64,000 nucleotides of DNA from NCBI RefSeq assembly GCF_029277305.1, contig NZ_CP119526.1; one strand, given 5' to 3'. This document shows positions 1-8,558 of the stretch, in pieces. The translations under genes and the position numbers were made by a program. Origin of the DNA: Guptibacillus hwajinpoensis. GTDB lineage: Bacteria > Bacillota > Bacilli > Bacillales > Guptibacillaceae. The notes beneath the pieces are model-generated. The model worked only from the letters and a program-made list of their open reading frames with translations, did not search any database and was not told the DNA's origin. The first letter of the stretch is position 1. Each line of letters starts with the position of its first letter.

Positions 1-510
1 AAAAGCGAATACGGCAAGAAGCGCGCCTAAAGGATCAACTATAATCCCTTCCCACTTCAAAATTTTTGCTGGCCTTGGCTTTAGCTTAGCCTGTCTTAAC
101 AGTGGGAGAATAACCGTTGGCCCAGTTACGATAAATAGTCCGCCTATAACAAACGCTACGCCCCAGGAAAGACCTGCTACATAATGAGCTGATAGCGAAC
201 CAAGAAGCCATGCTAGAAAAGCTCCTATTGTTACAATTCTTCCGACGGGTCGTCCAAGTCCTTTAATCTCACGAAAATCAAGATTTAAACTTCCTTCAAA
301 AAGAATAATAGCTACAGCGATTGATACAAATGGATCAAATAATCCTCCAAACACCTCTTCAGGGTGTATCAACCCAAAGACCGGACCGACCAAAAGCCCA
401 ATTATGGACATAACAACAATGGCGGGCAAATGGAAACGCCAGGCAATCCACTGCGAAAAGATGCCAAGAGCACCAACAAGCATAATATTGAATAAGATTG
501 AATCGACCAT
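1..510 (-). CDS. Cation:proton antiporter, N-terminal part (cut by window edge)
   Basis: Membrane protein that should exchange Na+ or K+ for protons across the cytoplasmic membrane. Only the first 170 codons are in the window; the frame is open to base 1. I translated it by hand: it starts MVDSILFNIML, has several hydrophobic segments, and contains TGPT near residue 129 and EGIIVDP near residue 154. These sit where CPA1/NhaP antiporters carry their TDP and ND ion-site motifs. The ATG at 508-510 is preceded by a strong AGGAGG. Family is fairly secure; ion specificity cannot be judged. Confidence 0.8.
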   Translation of the reverse strand, partial: MVDSILFNIMLVGALGIFSQWIAWRFHLPAIVVMSIIGLLVGPVFGLIHPEEVFGGLFDPFVSIAVAIILFEGSLNLDFREIKGLGRPVGRIVTIGAFLAWLLGSLSAHYVAGLSWGVAFVIGGLFIVTGPTVILPLLRQAKLKPRPAKILKWEGIIVDPLGALLAVFAF

Positions 511-769
511 GGACAGCCTCCTTTTTGAAACGAATCCTCGTTTCTTAAGTTTCTTCATATTTTTAGTTTAAGTATTACTTTACTATAATTGAAACAAACG
601 GAAATGTTTGAAAATATGCTCAATACTACTAATATTAGTAAAATATGCTCCTATGACAATGACGCACAACCTGCTTAATTTTACATGGTTAGATACCCAA
701 ACGGCAACTTTAGACTCTCTTTATGCATTTTATTGAACAATTGGTATATTAGGATTTGTATGTATGAAG
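511..769. other. Intergenic gap without recognised gene
   Basis: AT-rich stretch between the antiporter start and the topB terminator. It must hold the antiporter promoter, but I could not pick one convincingly. No ORF with a ribosome site and no repeat was seen. Confidence 0.5.
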
Positions 770-792
770 GGAGCAGGTTTCCCTGCTCCCTG
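770..792 (-). terminator. Stem-loop after topB
   Basis: GGGAGCAGG and CCTGCTCCC pair around a short loop directly after the topB stop. The downstream U-tract on the minus strand is weak (TTCATAC), so termination may be inefficient or Rho-assisted. Confidence 0.55.
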
Positions 793-2955
793 TTACTTGT
801 CCTGATCGAGTTTTAATTTAGCCAGAGCATCAGCTAGTGCAGTATTAACTGGTTCATCATTTCCCTGTTTTTTCATATAGCTTGATACGTCTCTTTTCGA
901 TGCTTTGTTATTCTTTTCCTTTTTTCGTCGCTCGTTAAACGATGAAAGCTTTTCTTTATGGCCACATTTGCAGACAAATGTTTGAGCGTCACCCTGACCA
1001 TGAAGCTCAAGTTTCTTTTTACATTTCGGACAACGAGCATTTGTTACTTTGCTTTTCCCTTTGCGATAACCACACTCACGATCCTGACAGACAAGCATTT
1101 TGCCTTTTTTGTTTTTTACTTCTAACATTAAATTACCACAATCGGGACATTTCGTTCCTGTTAGGTTATCATGCTTATATTTCTTCGTACTCGATTTGAT
1201 TTTCTTCACTGTTTCATCCGCATATGCTTTCATTTCTTCAATGAACGCCTGCTTCGTTAGACTACCTTTGCCTATTGCTTCAAGCTTTTGCTCCCACTCG
1301 GCTGTAAGGGCAGGTGATTGAAGTTCATCAGGAACAAGATCTAGCAACTGCTTGCCTTTAGATGTAATAGACAAATCCTTACCATTTTTTTCAATTAGAA
1401 AGCTGTTGAAAAGCTTTTCGATAATATCAGCACGAGTTGCGACGGTTCCGAGACCACCTGTTTCCCCTAACGTTTTGGCAAGCTTTCTATCCTCGTTACT
1501 AAGGAATTGAGCCGGCTTTTCCATGGCCGTTAAGAGCGTTCCTTCATTGAATCGTGCAGGTGGGTTCGTTGTACCTTCTGTTCTCGTTAATGATAAAACG
1601 CGAAGCTCCTGCCCCTCCGTAAGTTCAGGAAGTATCTCATCTGCTTCATCCGTTTGGTAAACCTCTTTCCATCCTGAAGACAAAACCCGCTTGCCTTTTG
1701 CGTCAAACCGCTCATCACCAATTGTTGCCGTAACCGTTACCTGCTCGTATTCAAACGGAGGATAAAGAGCTGCTACAAAACGCTTTACAATCAATTCATA
1801 CACTTTGCGATCCTTATCACTTAACTCGCGAATAACCGGCGTTTGTTCCGTTGGAATGATGGCATGGTGATCTGATACTTTCGCATCATCGATTAAATGC
1901 TTACCAGTTTGTAGTGGCTTGCCAAGAACTTTTCTTGCCATTTTTTCATAAGGAGCGATTGCTTCGAGTCGTTCTTTCAACGTATCTTTCATATCAGAAG
2001 AAAGGAAACGAGAATCTGTTCTTGGGTAAGTCACTAGCTTATGCTGCTCGTAAAGTCGTTGCGTTGCAGAAAGCGTATCTTTAGCAGAAAAACCGAACCG
2101 CTTATGTGCATCCCTCTGAAGCTCGGTTAGATCATATAACCCCGGGGCGAACGTTTTCTTATTCGTTTTTTTCACTTCATCAATTCGCGCAGACTTCTCG
2201 GATAGGCTTTTCAAATAAGAATCTATTTTATCTTTATTAAAGACTCGTGATTCATTTGTTTTAGCATCTCGCCATGTTAGTTTAAAACCATCAACAACTG
2301 CCGCTAAACCATAATAATGCTCAGGCTTAAACGATTTAATCTCTTCTTCTCTCTTTGCAATCATCGCAAGAGTTGGTGTTTGAACCCTTCCACTCGAAAG
2401 CTGCGCATTGTATTTCGTCGTCAACGCTCGAGTAGCATTAAGCCCAACATACCAATCTGCTTCCGAACGTGCTGCTGCAGCATAGTATAAATTCTTGTAT
2501 TGTGAAGCATCTTTTAATTGCTTAAATCCTTCCCGTATCGCTTTATCTGTCACGGAAGAAATCCAAAGACGCTTTAATGGTTTATTCGCTCGAGCCTTTT
2601 CAATAATCCAACGAGCTACAAGTTCCCCTTCTCGACCAGCATCCGTTGCAATGATAATTTCGCTCACGTCCTGGCGATTCATTTGCGTTTTGACAACACT
2701 GAATTGCTTTCCACTCCTCTTAATCACAACGAGCTTTAGCGGTGAGGGGAGCATCGGCAGTGCTTCTAGATCCCATGTTTTATATGCCGTATCATAAACC
2801 TCCGGATCAGCAAGCGTAACAAGATGTCCAAGCGCCCATGTTACGATGTACCGATCTCCTTCAAGAAATCCATTTCCACCTTTTGTACAATTTAAGACCC
2901 TCGCAATATCCCGTCCTACTGAAGGTTTTTCCGCAAGAATTAACTGTTTACCCAC
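793..2955 (-). CDS. topB: DNA topoisomerase III
   Basis: Type IA topoisomerase that passes single strands to decatenate and resolve replication or recombination intermediates. Of 720 residues, the TOPRIM start LAEKPSVGRDIA is at 7-18, the acidic TOPRIM motif ATDAGREGELVARW is near 103-116, and the active-site tyrosine lies in LVTYPRTDSR near 310. After about residue 600 come two zinc-ribbon-like cysteine sets (CPDC..CQDREC and CPKC..CKC) and a lysine-rich tail. Length matches Bacillus TopB. The start is GTG (2953-2955) with GAGGAG nine bases upstream. Monocistronic, with its own terminator. Confidence 0.95.
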   Translation of the reverse strand: MGKQLILAEKPSVGRDIARVLNCTKGGNGFLEGDRYIVTWALGHLVTLADPEVYDTAYKTWDLEALPMLPSPLKLVVIKRSGKQFSVVKTQMNRQDVSEIIIATDAGREGELVARWIIEKARANKPLKRLWISSVTDKAIREGFKQLKDASQYKNLYYAAAARSEADWYVGLNATRALTTKYNAQLSSGRVQTPTLAMIAKREEEIKSFKPEHYYGLAAVVDGFKLTWRDAKTNESRVFNKDKIDSYLKSLSEKSARIDEVKKTNKKTFAPGLYDLTELQRDAHKRFGFSAKDTLSATQRLYEQHKLVTYPRTDSRFLSSDMKDTLKERLEAIAPYEKMARKVLGKPLQTGKHLIDDAKVSDHHAIIPTEQTPVIRELSDKDRKVYELIVKRFVAALYPPFEYEQVTVTATIGDERFDAKGKRVLSSGWKEVYQTDEADEILPELTEGQELRVLSLTRTEGTTNPPARFNEGTLLTAMEKPAQFLSNEDRKLAKTLGETGGLGTVATRADIIEKLFNSFLIEKNGKDLSITSKGKQLLDLVPDELQSPALTAEWEQKLEAIGKGSLTKQAFIEEMKAYADETVKKIKSSTKKYKHDNLTGTKCPDCGNLMLEVKNKKGKMLVCQDRECGYRKGKSKVTNARCPKCKKKLELHGQGDAQTFVCKCGHKEKLSSFNERRKKEKNNKASKRDVSSYMKKQGNDEPVNTALADALAKLKLDQDK

Positions 2956-3034
2956 GTTACCAATCTCCTCATTTTCGTTACATTAGTTTGTTCAATCATA
3001 CCAGTTTCCTTGTTGCACGTGAAACAATGCAAAC

Positions 3035-3060
3035 AAAAAAGAAGATGTAGTCCATCTTCC
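3035..3060 (-). terminator. Rho-independent terminator after HD-GYP gene
   Basis: GGAAGATG..CATCTTC stem followed on the minus strand by TTTTTTG, twelve bases after the stop codon at 3073. Confidence 0.75.
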
Positions 3061-3072
3061 TTGATTTGTTCC

Positions 3073-3975
3073 TTATTCAAGTACCCCGTCTTCTAATAAA
3101 ACCTGCTCCAGGGCATGAACAACTTCTGGTTCATACAAAACGCCTGATAGTCGCTTTAACTCATCCATAGCATATTCAGGCGTATACGCTTTCCGATAAG
3201 AGCGGTCATCTGTCATTGCATCATAAGAATCACTTACACCGATAATCTTAGCACCGATCGTGATTTGATCACCTTTTAGTCCATTAGGATAACCAGAACC
3301 GTTAACACGCTCATGATGCTGATGAATGATTGTACTTATATCAGCGTAATATGTATCTTTCACCATCTCTGCCCCATCAGCAGGATGTTTTTTCATTAAG
3401 TCATATTCTTCATCTGAGAGACTCCCAGGTTTGTTTAAGATTTCCTCAGGAACATTTATTTTCCCTACATCGTGAAGGATGGAGGCAACAATGAGATTAT
3501 CTAATTCTTCAACAGATAAGTTAAGTTCTTTCCCAATTTTAATACTCATTCTTTGAACCCGTTCACTATGTTCTTTCGTATAACGGTCTTTCTCACCAAC
3601 ACTTTTTACCTTGCCAATAAGTTTATTTACTTTTTCACTTATAAATCTAAATGTCGGTTCATTCGTTACCCATAATAGCTGAACTTCGGTTTCAGCTTGA
3701 AAAAACAAAAGATCTGAGATATCTTTTATAGAAAAATAATCTCCCTCACTAAGAGTTATATCATGATCATCGCACTTTATTACACCTTCAAATATGTGAA
3801 AAAATTCAAACGTACTAGAATTTGTGCTTGGGTAGATATAAAAAGCAGTACCCTTATGAATTGTGTGCTTCATTATCTCTATTCCGGAGCCTTTTGCAAG
3901 TAAACTCAATGAAGCAGATTCCTGATCAACGTTTTCAAGATAATCATTTTTTCTGCCTACTTTAAAGCCATGCAT
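3073..3975 (-). CDS. Cupin-like sensor plus HD-GYP phosphodiesterase
   Basis: Predicted cytoplasmic cyclic-dinucleotide (probably c-di-GMP) phosphodiesterase. Residues about 30-110 look like a small cupin/beta-barrel sensor (KHTIHKGTAFYIYP, SEGDYFSIKD). Residues about 130-290 hold the HD-GYP domain: HSERVQRM, LHDVGKINVPEEIL (the HD pair), HPADGAEMV, and HQHHERVNGSGYPNGLKG with the GYP signature. All metal-binding residues appear present. Start: ATG at 3975 with AAGGGGGG seven bases upstream; the ATGGC a few bases inside is out of frame and closes at once. The signal sensed by the cupin is unknown. Confidence 0.85.
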   Translation of the reverse strand: MHGFKVGRKNDYLENVDQESASLSLLAKGSGIEIMKHTIHKGTAFYIYPSTNSSTFEFFHIFEGVIKCDDHDITLSEGDYFSIKDISDLLFFQAETEVQLLWVTNEPTFRFISEKVNKLIGKVKSVGEKDRYTKEHSERVQRMSIKIGKELNLSVEELDNLIVASILHDVGKINVPEEILNKPGSLSDEEYDLMKKHPADGAEMVKDTYYADISTIIHQHHERVNGSGYPNGLKGDQITIGAKIIGVSDSYDAMTDDRSYRKAYTPEYAMDELKRLSGVLYEPEVVHALEQVLLEDGVLE

Positions 3976-4046
3976 CTCCTAACCCCCCTTTACAAGAACA
4001 AAGATATATCTTATATATATTTTATTATATAGCACGCACAAAACGA

Positions 4047-4082
4047 AAAAAAGATACATCTATAAAATAGATGTATCTTTTT
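4047..4082 (-). terminator. Terminator after small secreted protein gene
   Basis: Long AT-rich hairpin AAAGATACATCTAT..ATAGATGTATCTTT flanked by A and T runs, just after the stop at 4087. It could work on both strands. Confidence 0.8.
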
Positions 4083-4086
4083 CAAG

Positions 4087-4569
4087 TCATGGTCCAATAA
4101 TTTGAATCGGGTCAACCCAAACCCAACGATCTGCTATTTGAACATATACCCATGAGCATTCTGCTTTAATACCAGATTTAGCGGCTTCTTCAATCATGTC
4201 GGCCGTCATTTTGTTTGTTTTTTCAATAAGGTCACCAATTAATTTATCAAGCTCTTCATTGTATTTAGAAGTAAGCTCGACTTTCTTCGTTTTCACTTCT
4301 TTTTCAAGCTCTGCAAGTTCTGCATCTGATTTTCCATCTTGACGAGCTACTTCTAGCATTGCATCAAGCTTTGCAGTTTCAAGAGAAAGCTTAGCAAGAA
4401 GTTCATCACCTTTTTCTTGAGCAGATTGAATCTCTTCTTCAATTTTAACATTCGTTTCTTCAATTTTATGTAAAACCTCATCGTTAGTGCTTTCTGCTGC
4501 GAACGCTCCAGTACCCATGAACATGAATAGAGCCATTACAGAGAATAATGCTACGATTAACTTTTTCAT
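4087..4569 (-). CDS. Secreted protein with coiled-coil body, unknown function
   Basis: I do not recognise the family. The 160-residue product has a clear signal peptide: MKKLIVALF, a hydrophobic core, and an AFAAES cleavage region near residue 25. Next comes a highly charged helical region (about 30-135) rich in E, K and L with heptad character (EEEIQSAQEKGDELLAKL), and a short tail AECSWVYVQIADRWVWVDPIQ rich in aromatic residues with a single cysteine. Start chosen at MKKL because AGGAGG lies seven bases upstream; an in-frame ATG 18 bases earlier lacks a site. It stands alone with its own terminator. Confidence 0.7.
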   Translation of the reverse strand: MKKLIVALFSVMALFMFMGTGAFAAESTNDEVLHKIEETNVKIEEEIQSAQEKGDELLAKLSLETAKLDAMLEVARQDGKSDAELAELEKEVKTKKVELTSKYNEELDKLIGDLIEKTNKMTADMIEEAAKSGIKAECSWVYVQIADRWVWVDPIQIIGP

Positions 4570-4730
4570 CTTATATCCTCCTACCATTCTAGTATGTAGT
4601 GAGTAAATGTAATCAGGTCATTTCTCCCACCAATCAACACTATACGGTAAATTTTTCAAAAAATCTATTCTTTTTCCATTGTTTTCTACAATATTTGTAT
4701 ATTCTTTAGCCTTATTCTTTTAAGTGTGAA

Positions 4731-4759
4731 AGAAGCAGCCGGCATTCCGGCTGCTTCTT
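4731..4759 (-). terminator. Terminator after alpha-glucosidase gene
   Basis: Perfect GC-rich hairpin AGAAGCAGCCGG/CCGGCTGCTTCT directly after the stop at 4761. Confidence 0.75.
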
Positions 4760-4760
4760 A

Positions 4761-6425
4761 CTATGCGCGATTAAGTCGATAAACTCTCGCTTCATATGGT
4801 TTTAAAACAATTGATTCATTTGATACGTGATTCACTTCATAATTGTTTAATAGAAGCTGATCTTCGTCGATAATGAACTCTGATTTAAATACAGCAGGCT
4901 CCGTTGATAGGTTGGTTACAACTAGCACCCTGTCATCTTTGGTTGTTCTTGTGTAAGCGTAAATTTGCTTATCCTCTTCAAGAAGTAAATCATAGCTTCC
5001 GTAAGTAAACACTAAGTTATTCTTCTTCAGATCAATCATTTTTTTATAGAATGATAGAATGGATTCCTCATCCTGTTCCTGCTTCTTTACATTAATGTCA
5101 ACGTAGTTCGGGTTCACCTTCATCCACGGGTTTCCAGTAGTAAATCCTGCATTGGAATCATTATTCCACTGCATTGGCGTTCTGCTGTTATCACGTGATG
5201 ATGCCCAAATGACTTTCATAATTTGATCATGAGGAACGCCTGCGGCGCGCTGAATACGATAGCGATTCTTATCCGCAACATCGTCGTAATCCTCAATAGA
5301 AGGAAACTGAACATTCGTCATTCCAATTTCTTGACCTTGATAAATAAAAGGTGTTCCCTGCATTAGGAAATACATCGCTCCCATTGAAGTAGCGCTTTCT
5401 CTCCAATACTCTTTATCATTCCCCCATGTAGAAACAACTCGTGGCTTATCGTGGTTTTCAACGAAAAGTGCATTCCAGCCCTTGTTTTCGAGTCCTTTTT
5501 GCCAGCGTGTTAAGACTTTCTTCAATGAAACGATATCAAGATCTGGATTTTCTTCTGCATCCCACAAACCAAGATGTTCAAATTGGAAAATCATATCCAT
5601 CTTACCGTCTTTTTCATCTACCCACTGATCCGCTTCATCGATGCTAACTCCATTGGCTTCTCCAACTGTCATCACATCGTATTTAGCATATGTTTCATCT
5701 TTAAACTCTTGTAAGAATTCTTGAATGCCATTTTGATTCATATGCATATCAAAGGAAGAAACATAATCCTTTTTATACGGATTAGGCATATCCGGAAGAC
5801 CAGGACGTTTCTTAATATGGCTAATGGCATCAATACGGAAACCATCAATGCCCTTATCAAGCCACCAGTTAACCGTGTCATACAACGCAACTCGAACATC
5901 AGGATTTTCCCAGTTCACATCCGGTTGTTTCGTTGAAAAGACGTGAAGATAGTATTGATCTGTTTTCTTATCATATTCCCATGCTGATCCGCCAAAAATA
6001 CTTTCCCAGTTATTTGGCTCACGACCATCTTTGCCGTCGCGCCAAATGTACCAGTCGCGCTTAGGATCTTCTTTAGACGAACGAGATTCAATAAACCATT
6101 CATGCTCATCACTTGTATGATTTAGAACTAGATCAATGATTAACTTCATATCACGTTTATGAACTTCCTTAAGAAGTGCATCAAAGTCCTTCATCGTCCC
6201 AAAGTCTTCCATAATGTCTTGATAATCTGAGATATCGTATCCATTATCATCGTTTGGAGATTTGTACATCGGACAAATCCAAATGACATCTACCCCTAGG
6301 TCCTTGATATAATCAAGTCTTTGAATGATTCCTTGAAGATCACCAACGCCATCTCCATTGGAATCTTGAAAGCTACGAGGATAGATTTGATAACCTACAG
6401 CTTCTTTCCACCAAATTTTTTTCAT
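4761..6425 (-). CDS. GH13 alpha-glucosidase (probably alpha-1,4-acting)
   Basis: Cytoplasmic exo-alpha-glucosidase releasing glucose from short malto-oligosaccharides. The 554 residues cover the whole GH13 oligo-1,6-glucosidase group: DLVLNHTS (motif I, about 97-104), GFRIDAISHIKK (motif II, nucleophile Asp about 199), VGEANG (acid/base Glu about 256), FVENHDKPR (motif IV, about 325). In motif II the residue after the nucleophile is Ala. As I recall from structural work on this group, Val there marks oligo-1,6-glucosidases and Ala marks the alpha-1,4-specific Geobacillus enzyme; I therefore prefer alpha-1,4. ATG is preceded by AAGGGTG. A LacI-type operator lies just upstream. Confidence 0.88.
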   Translation of the reverse strand: MKKIWWKEAVGYQIYPRSFQDSNGDGVGDLQGIIQRLDYIKDLGVDVIWICPMYKSPNDDNGYDISDYQDIMEDFGTMKDFDALLKEVHKRDMKLIIDLVLNHTSDEHEWFIESRSSKEDPKRDWYIWRDGKDGREPNNWESIFGGSAWEYDKKTDQYYLHVFSTKQPDVNWENPDVRVALYDTVNWWLDKGIDGFRIDAISHIKKRPGLPDMPNPYKKDYVSSFDMHMNQNGIQEFLQEFKDETYAKYDVMTVGEANGVSIDEADQWVDEKDGKMDMIFQFEHLGLWDAEENPDLDIVSLKKVLTRWQKGLENKGWNALFVENHDKPRVVSTWGNDKEYWRESATSMGAMYFLMQGTPFIYQGQEIGMTNVQFPSIEDYDDVADKNRYRIQRAAGVPHDQIMKVIWASSRDNSRTPMQWNNDSNAGFTTGNPWMKVNPNYVDINVKKQEQDEESILSFYKKMIDLKKNNLVFTYGSYDLLLEEDKQIYAYTRTTKDDRVLVVTNLSTEPAVFKSEFIIDEDQLLLNNYEVNHVSNESIVLKPYEARVYRLNRA

Positions 6426-6467
6426 TTCACTACACCCTTATCTATTAGTTAAGTAAACTATCAAAGT

Positions 6468-6479
6468 GCAAACGTTTGC
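6468..6479 (-). promoter_or_regulatory. LacI/GalR-family operator upstream of alpha-glucosidase
   Basis: Perfect 12-bp palindrome GCAAACGTTTGC, 43 bases upstream of the start codon. Its central ACGT and half-sites are typical of LacI/GalR-family (MalR-like) sugar repressors. The regulator itself is not in this window. Confidence 0.7.
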
Positions 6480-6493
6480 TCAATCGCTGATAA

Positions 6494-6507
6494 AAAAAGC
6501 GCTTTCT
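6494..6507 (-). promoter_or_regulatory. Possible catabolite-responsive element (cre)
   Basis: AAAGCGCTTTC has the AA-N-CG core of a CcpA site but misses the outer TG and CA, so it is only a tentative call. Confidence 0.35.
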
Positions 6508-6606
6508 TTTTACTATTAAATTACTCCTACTTGTAGTTTACTTGTAAATAACTTTTTTATCAATATCCTTCTTCAAGTATTTTTGGAACCCTATACGTCG
6601 ATGCTA

Positions 6607-6635
6607 TTGACGTATAGGAAAGATCACTATAAAAT
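6607..6635 (+). promoter_or_regulatory. Sigma-A-type promoter for riboswitch-ade transcript
   Basis: TTGACG (6607-6612), 17-base spacer, TAAAAT (6630-6635; TATAAA overlaps it). It is placed correctly to start transcription just upstream of the purine aptamer. Confidence 0.65.
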
Positions 6636-6653
6636 ACGCTAAAAACATACCAG

Positions 6654-6790
6654 GTTTCGTATATCTTTGGAGATATGGTCCAAAAGTTTCTACCAAACTA
6701 CCACAAATGGTTTGACTACGATGACAATTCTGGAAATATTAAATGATTATGTCATCCTCTGTCAGGCGTTATCGTCTTTAAGGAGAGGAG
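6654..6790 (+). promoter_or_regulatory. Purine riboswitch (C74, guanine/hypoxanthine type) leading adenine deaminase
   Basis: The aptamer (6655-6723) has P1 TTTCGTA/TACGATG, P2 TTTGGA/TCCAAA, L2 GATATGG, J2/3 AGTTTCTA, P3 CAAACTA/TGGTTTG and L3 CCACAAA. The specificity base, equivalent to position 74, is C (6716), and position 51 is U; by established rules this reads guanine or hypoxanthine, not adenine. The platform looks translational: GATGACA (6720-6726) can leave P1 to pair with TGTCATC (6750-6756). When ligand holds P1, TCCTCT (6755-6760) is free to pair with AGAGGA in the ribosome site (6784-6789). The aptamer is seen directly; the switching mechanism is inferred. Confidence 0.88.
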
Positions 6791-6796
6791 AAGAGA

Positions 6797-8512
6797 ATGG
6801 ATAAATTAGTTACTAGAATTCAAACGGCAGCAGGTGCACGCCTTGCTGATACCGTTATCAAAAACGGATATGTACTAGATAGCTATAACCTTGAACTAGT
6901 TAAAGCAGACGTGGCAATCGTGAACGGTGTTATTGCTGGAATTGGAACGTTTGAAGGAGTTGAAATCATCGACGCAGAGGGAAAATACGTTGTCCCCTCT
7001 CTTATTGACGCGCACGTTCATATTGAATCTGCCATGGTCACACCAACCGAGTTTGCGAAAGCAGTTCTTCCCCATGGTGTAACAACAGTTATAACCGATC
7101 CTCATGAGATTGCAAATGTTTGTGGTACAGAAGGCCTCTCTTTTATGCTAGAAGACTCTGAGACTGTCCCAATGGATATCTTTTTTATGCTTCCTTCATG
7201 CGTCCCCTCTACTTCGTTCGAGAACTCTGGAGCTATATTAACTGCTAAAGATCTTAAACCTTTCTATAAACACAACCGTGTACTTGGCCTTGCAGAAGTG
7301 ATGGATTATCCTTCTGTTGCCGAAACATCAGATTCCATGATGCAAAAACTCAATGATGCTCACCTGCACAATAAAAAGATTGATGGCCATGCTGCAGGTC
7401 TAGACTCACGCGCTATAAACATCTACAAAGCTGCAGGAATTGATACAGATCATGAATGTATCACAGCTGATGAAGCATTAGAGAGAATTCAAAGAGGGAT
7501 GTACGTCTTGATTCGTGAAGGATCTGTTGCGAAGAATCTTAAACAACTTCTTCCAGCGATAACAGAGCGAAATGCCAGGCGGTTTATGTTCTGTACGGAC
7601 GATAAACACATGAATGATCTTCTTAACGAAGGTAGCGTTGATCATAATATTAGACTTTCAATTGAGCACGGTTTGAATCCACTTCTCGCGATACAAATGG
7701 CTACACTCAATGCAGCAGAATGTTATGGACTGAAAACAAAAGGGGCTCTTGTACCAGGTAATGATGCCGACTTCCTACTACTGGACGACCTAGAATCTTT
7801 CTCAATCGCTCACGTGTACCGAGGTGGAAAACTTGTCGCTGAAAATGGGTCAACAGAAGGGAAGAAACGGCCAGCTGACGCCGTAATGAATTCCGTTCAT
7901 ATTCCTGAACTGACGGAAGATCATCTCAGACTATCTGTAGGTGAAGGGAAAGCTAATGTTATTGAAATTATTCCAAACCAACTTGTAACGAATAAACTTA
8001 ACATTGAAGTAGATCGAGACCCTAATCATGCGTTTATGCCATCCGCGAAAAATGATTTAATGAAGCTCGCTGTCATTGAGCGCCATCACCATACTGGAAA
8101 TATTGGACTCGGTATCGTAAAAGGACTTCAATTTAAGCAAGGTGCTATTGCTTCCACTGTCGGTCACGATTCACATAACCTCATTATTGCAGGTACAAAT
8201 GACCTCGATATGATTAAAGCAGCTGAGATGATTGAAGACATGCAAGGCGGATTGGTTGTCATTAAAGACCAGAAAGTAATTGGAAAGCTCCCGCTCCCCA
8301 TCGCAGGTCTATTATCCGATAAAGACTATCGCACTGTAGAGAAAGAGTTAGAAAATCTTGATCAAGCACTCGAGTTAATTGAAGCGCCAACTCATTTCAA
8401 TCCGTTTTTAACGTTATCCTTTTTAAGTCTCCCGGTTATTCCAGATCTTAAATTAACAGATCTTGGACTGTTCGATGTAAAGGCATTTCGACATATCTCC
8501 ATAACGGAATAG
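6797..8512 (+). CDS. ade: Adenine deaminase
   Basis: Deaminates adenine to hypoxanthine plus ammonia in purine salvage. The 571 residues match the Bacillus AdeC length (about 577). The amidohydrolase metal motif DAHVHIES is at 72-79, followed by ITDPHEIANVCG, EVMDYPSV, DGHAAGLD (about 198) and FCTDDKH (about 256). The C-terminal half carries the family-typical ERHHHTGNIGLGIVKG. ATG at 6797 follows AAGGAGAGGAG, which is the sequence the upstream riboswitch can mask. Single gene with promoter, riboswitch and shared terminator. Confidence 0.95.
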   Translation: MDKLVTRIQTAAGARLADTVIKNGYVLDSYNLELVKADVAIVNGVIAGIGTFEGVEIIDAEGKYVVPSLIDAHVHIESAMVTPTEFAKAVLPHGVTTVITDPHEIANVCGTEGLSFMLEDSETVPMDIFFMLPSCVPSTSFENSGAILTAKDLKPFYKHNRVLGLAEVMDYPSVAETSDSMMQKLNDAHLHNKKIDGHAAGLDSRAINIYKAAGIDTDHECITADEALERIQRGMYVLIREGSVAKNLKQLLPAITERNARRFMFCTDDKHMNDLLNEGSVDHNIRLSIEHGLNPLLAIQMATLNAAECYGLKTKGALVPGNDADFLLLDDLESFSIAHVYRGGKLVAENGSTEGKKRPADAVMNSVHIPELTEDHLRLSVGEGKANVIEIIPNQLVTNKLNIEVDRDPNHAFMPSAKNDLMKLAVIERHHHTGNIGLGIVKGLQFKQGAIASTVGHDSHNLIIAGTNDLDMIKAAEMIEDMQGGLVVIKDQKVIGKLPLPIAGLLSDKDYRTVEKELENLDQALELIEAPTHFNPFLTLSFLSLPVIPDLKLTDLGLFDVKAFRHISITE

Positions 8513-8520
8513 CACATATA

Positions 8521-8557
8521 AATAAGCAGCATGGCAAATTCGCCATGCTGCTTATTT
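8521..8557. terminator. Bidirectional terminator between ade and alcohol dehydrogenase
   Basis: AATAAGCAGCATGGC/GCCATGCTGCTTATT perfect hairpin between two convergent genes. Confidence 0.85.
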
Positions 8558-8558
8558 A

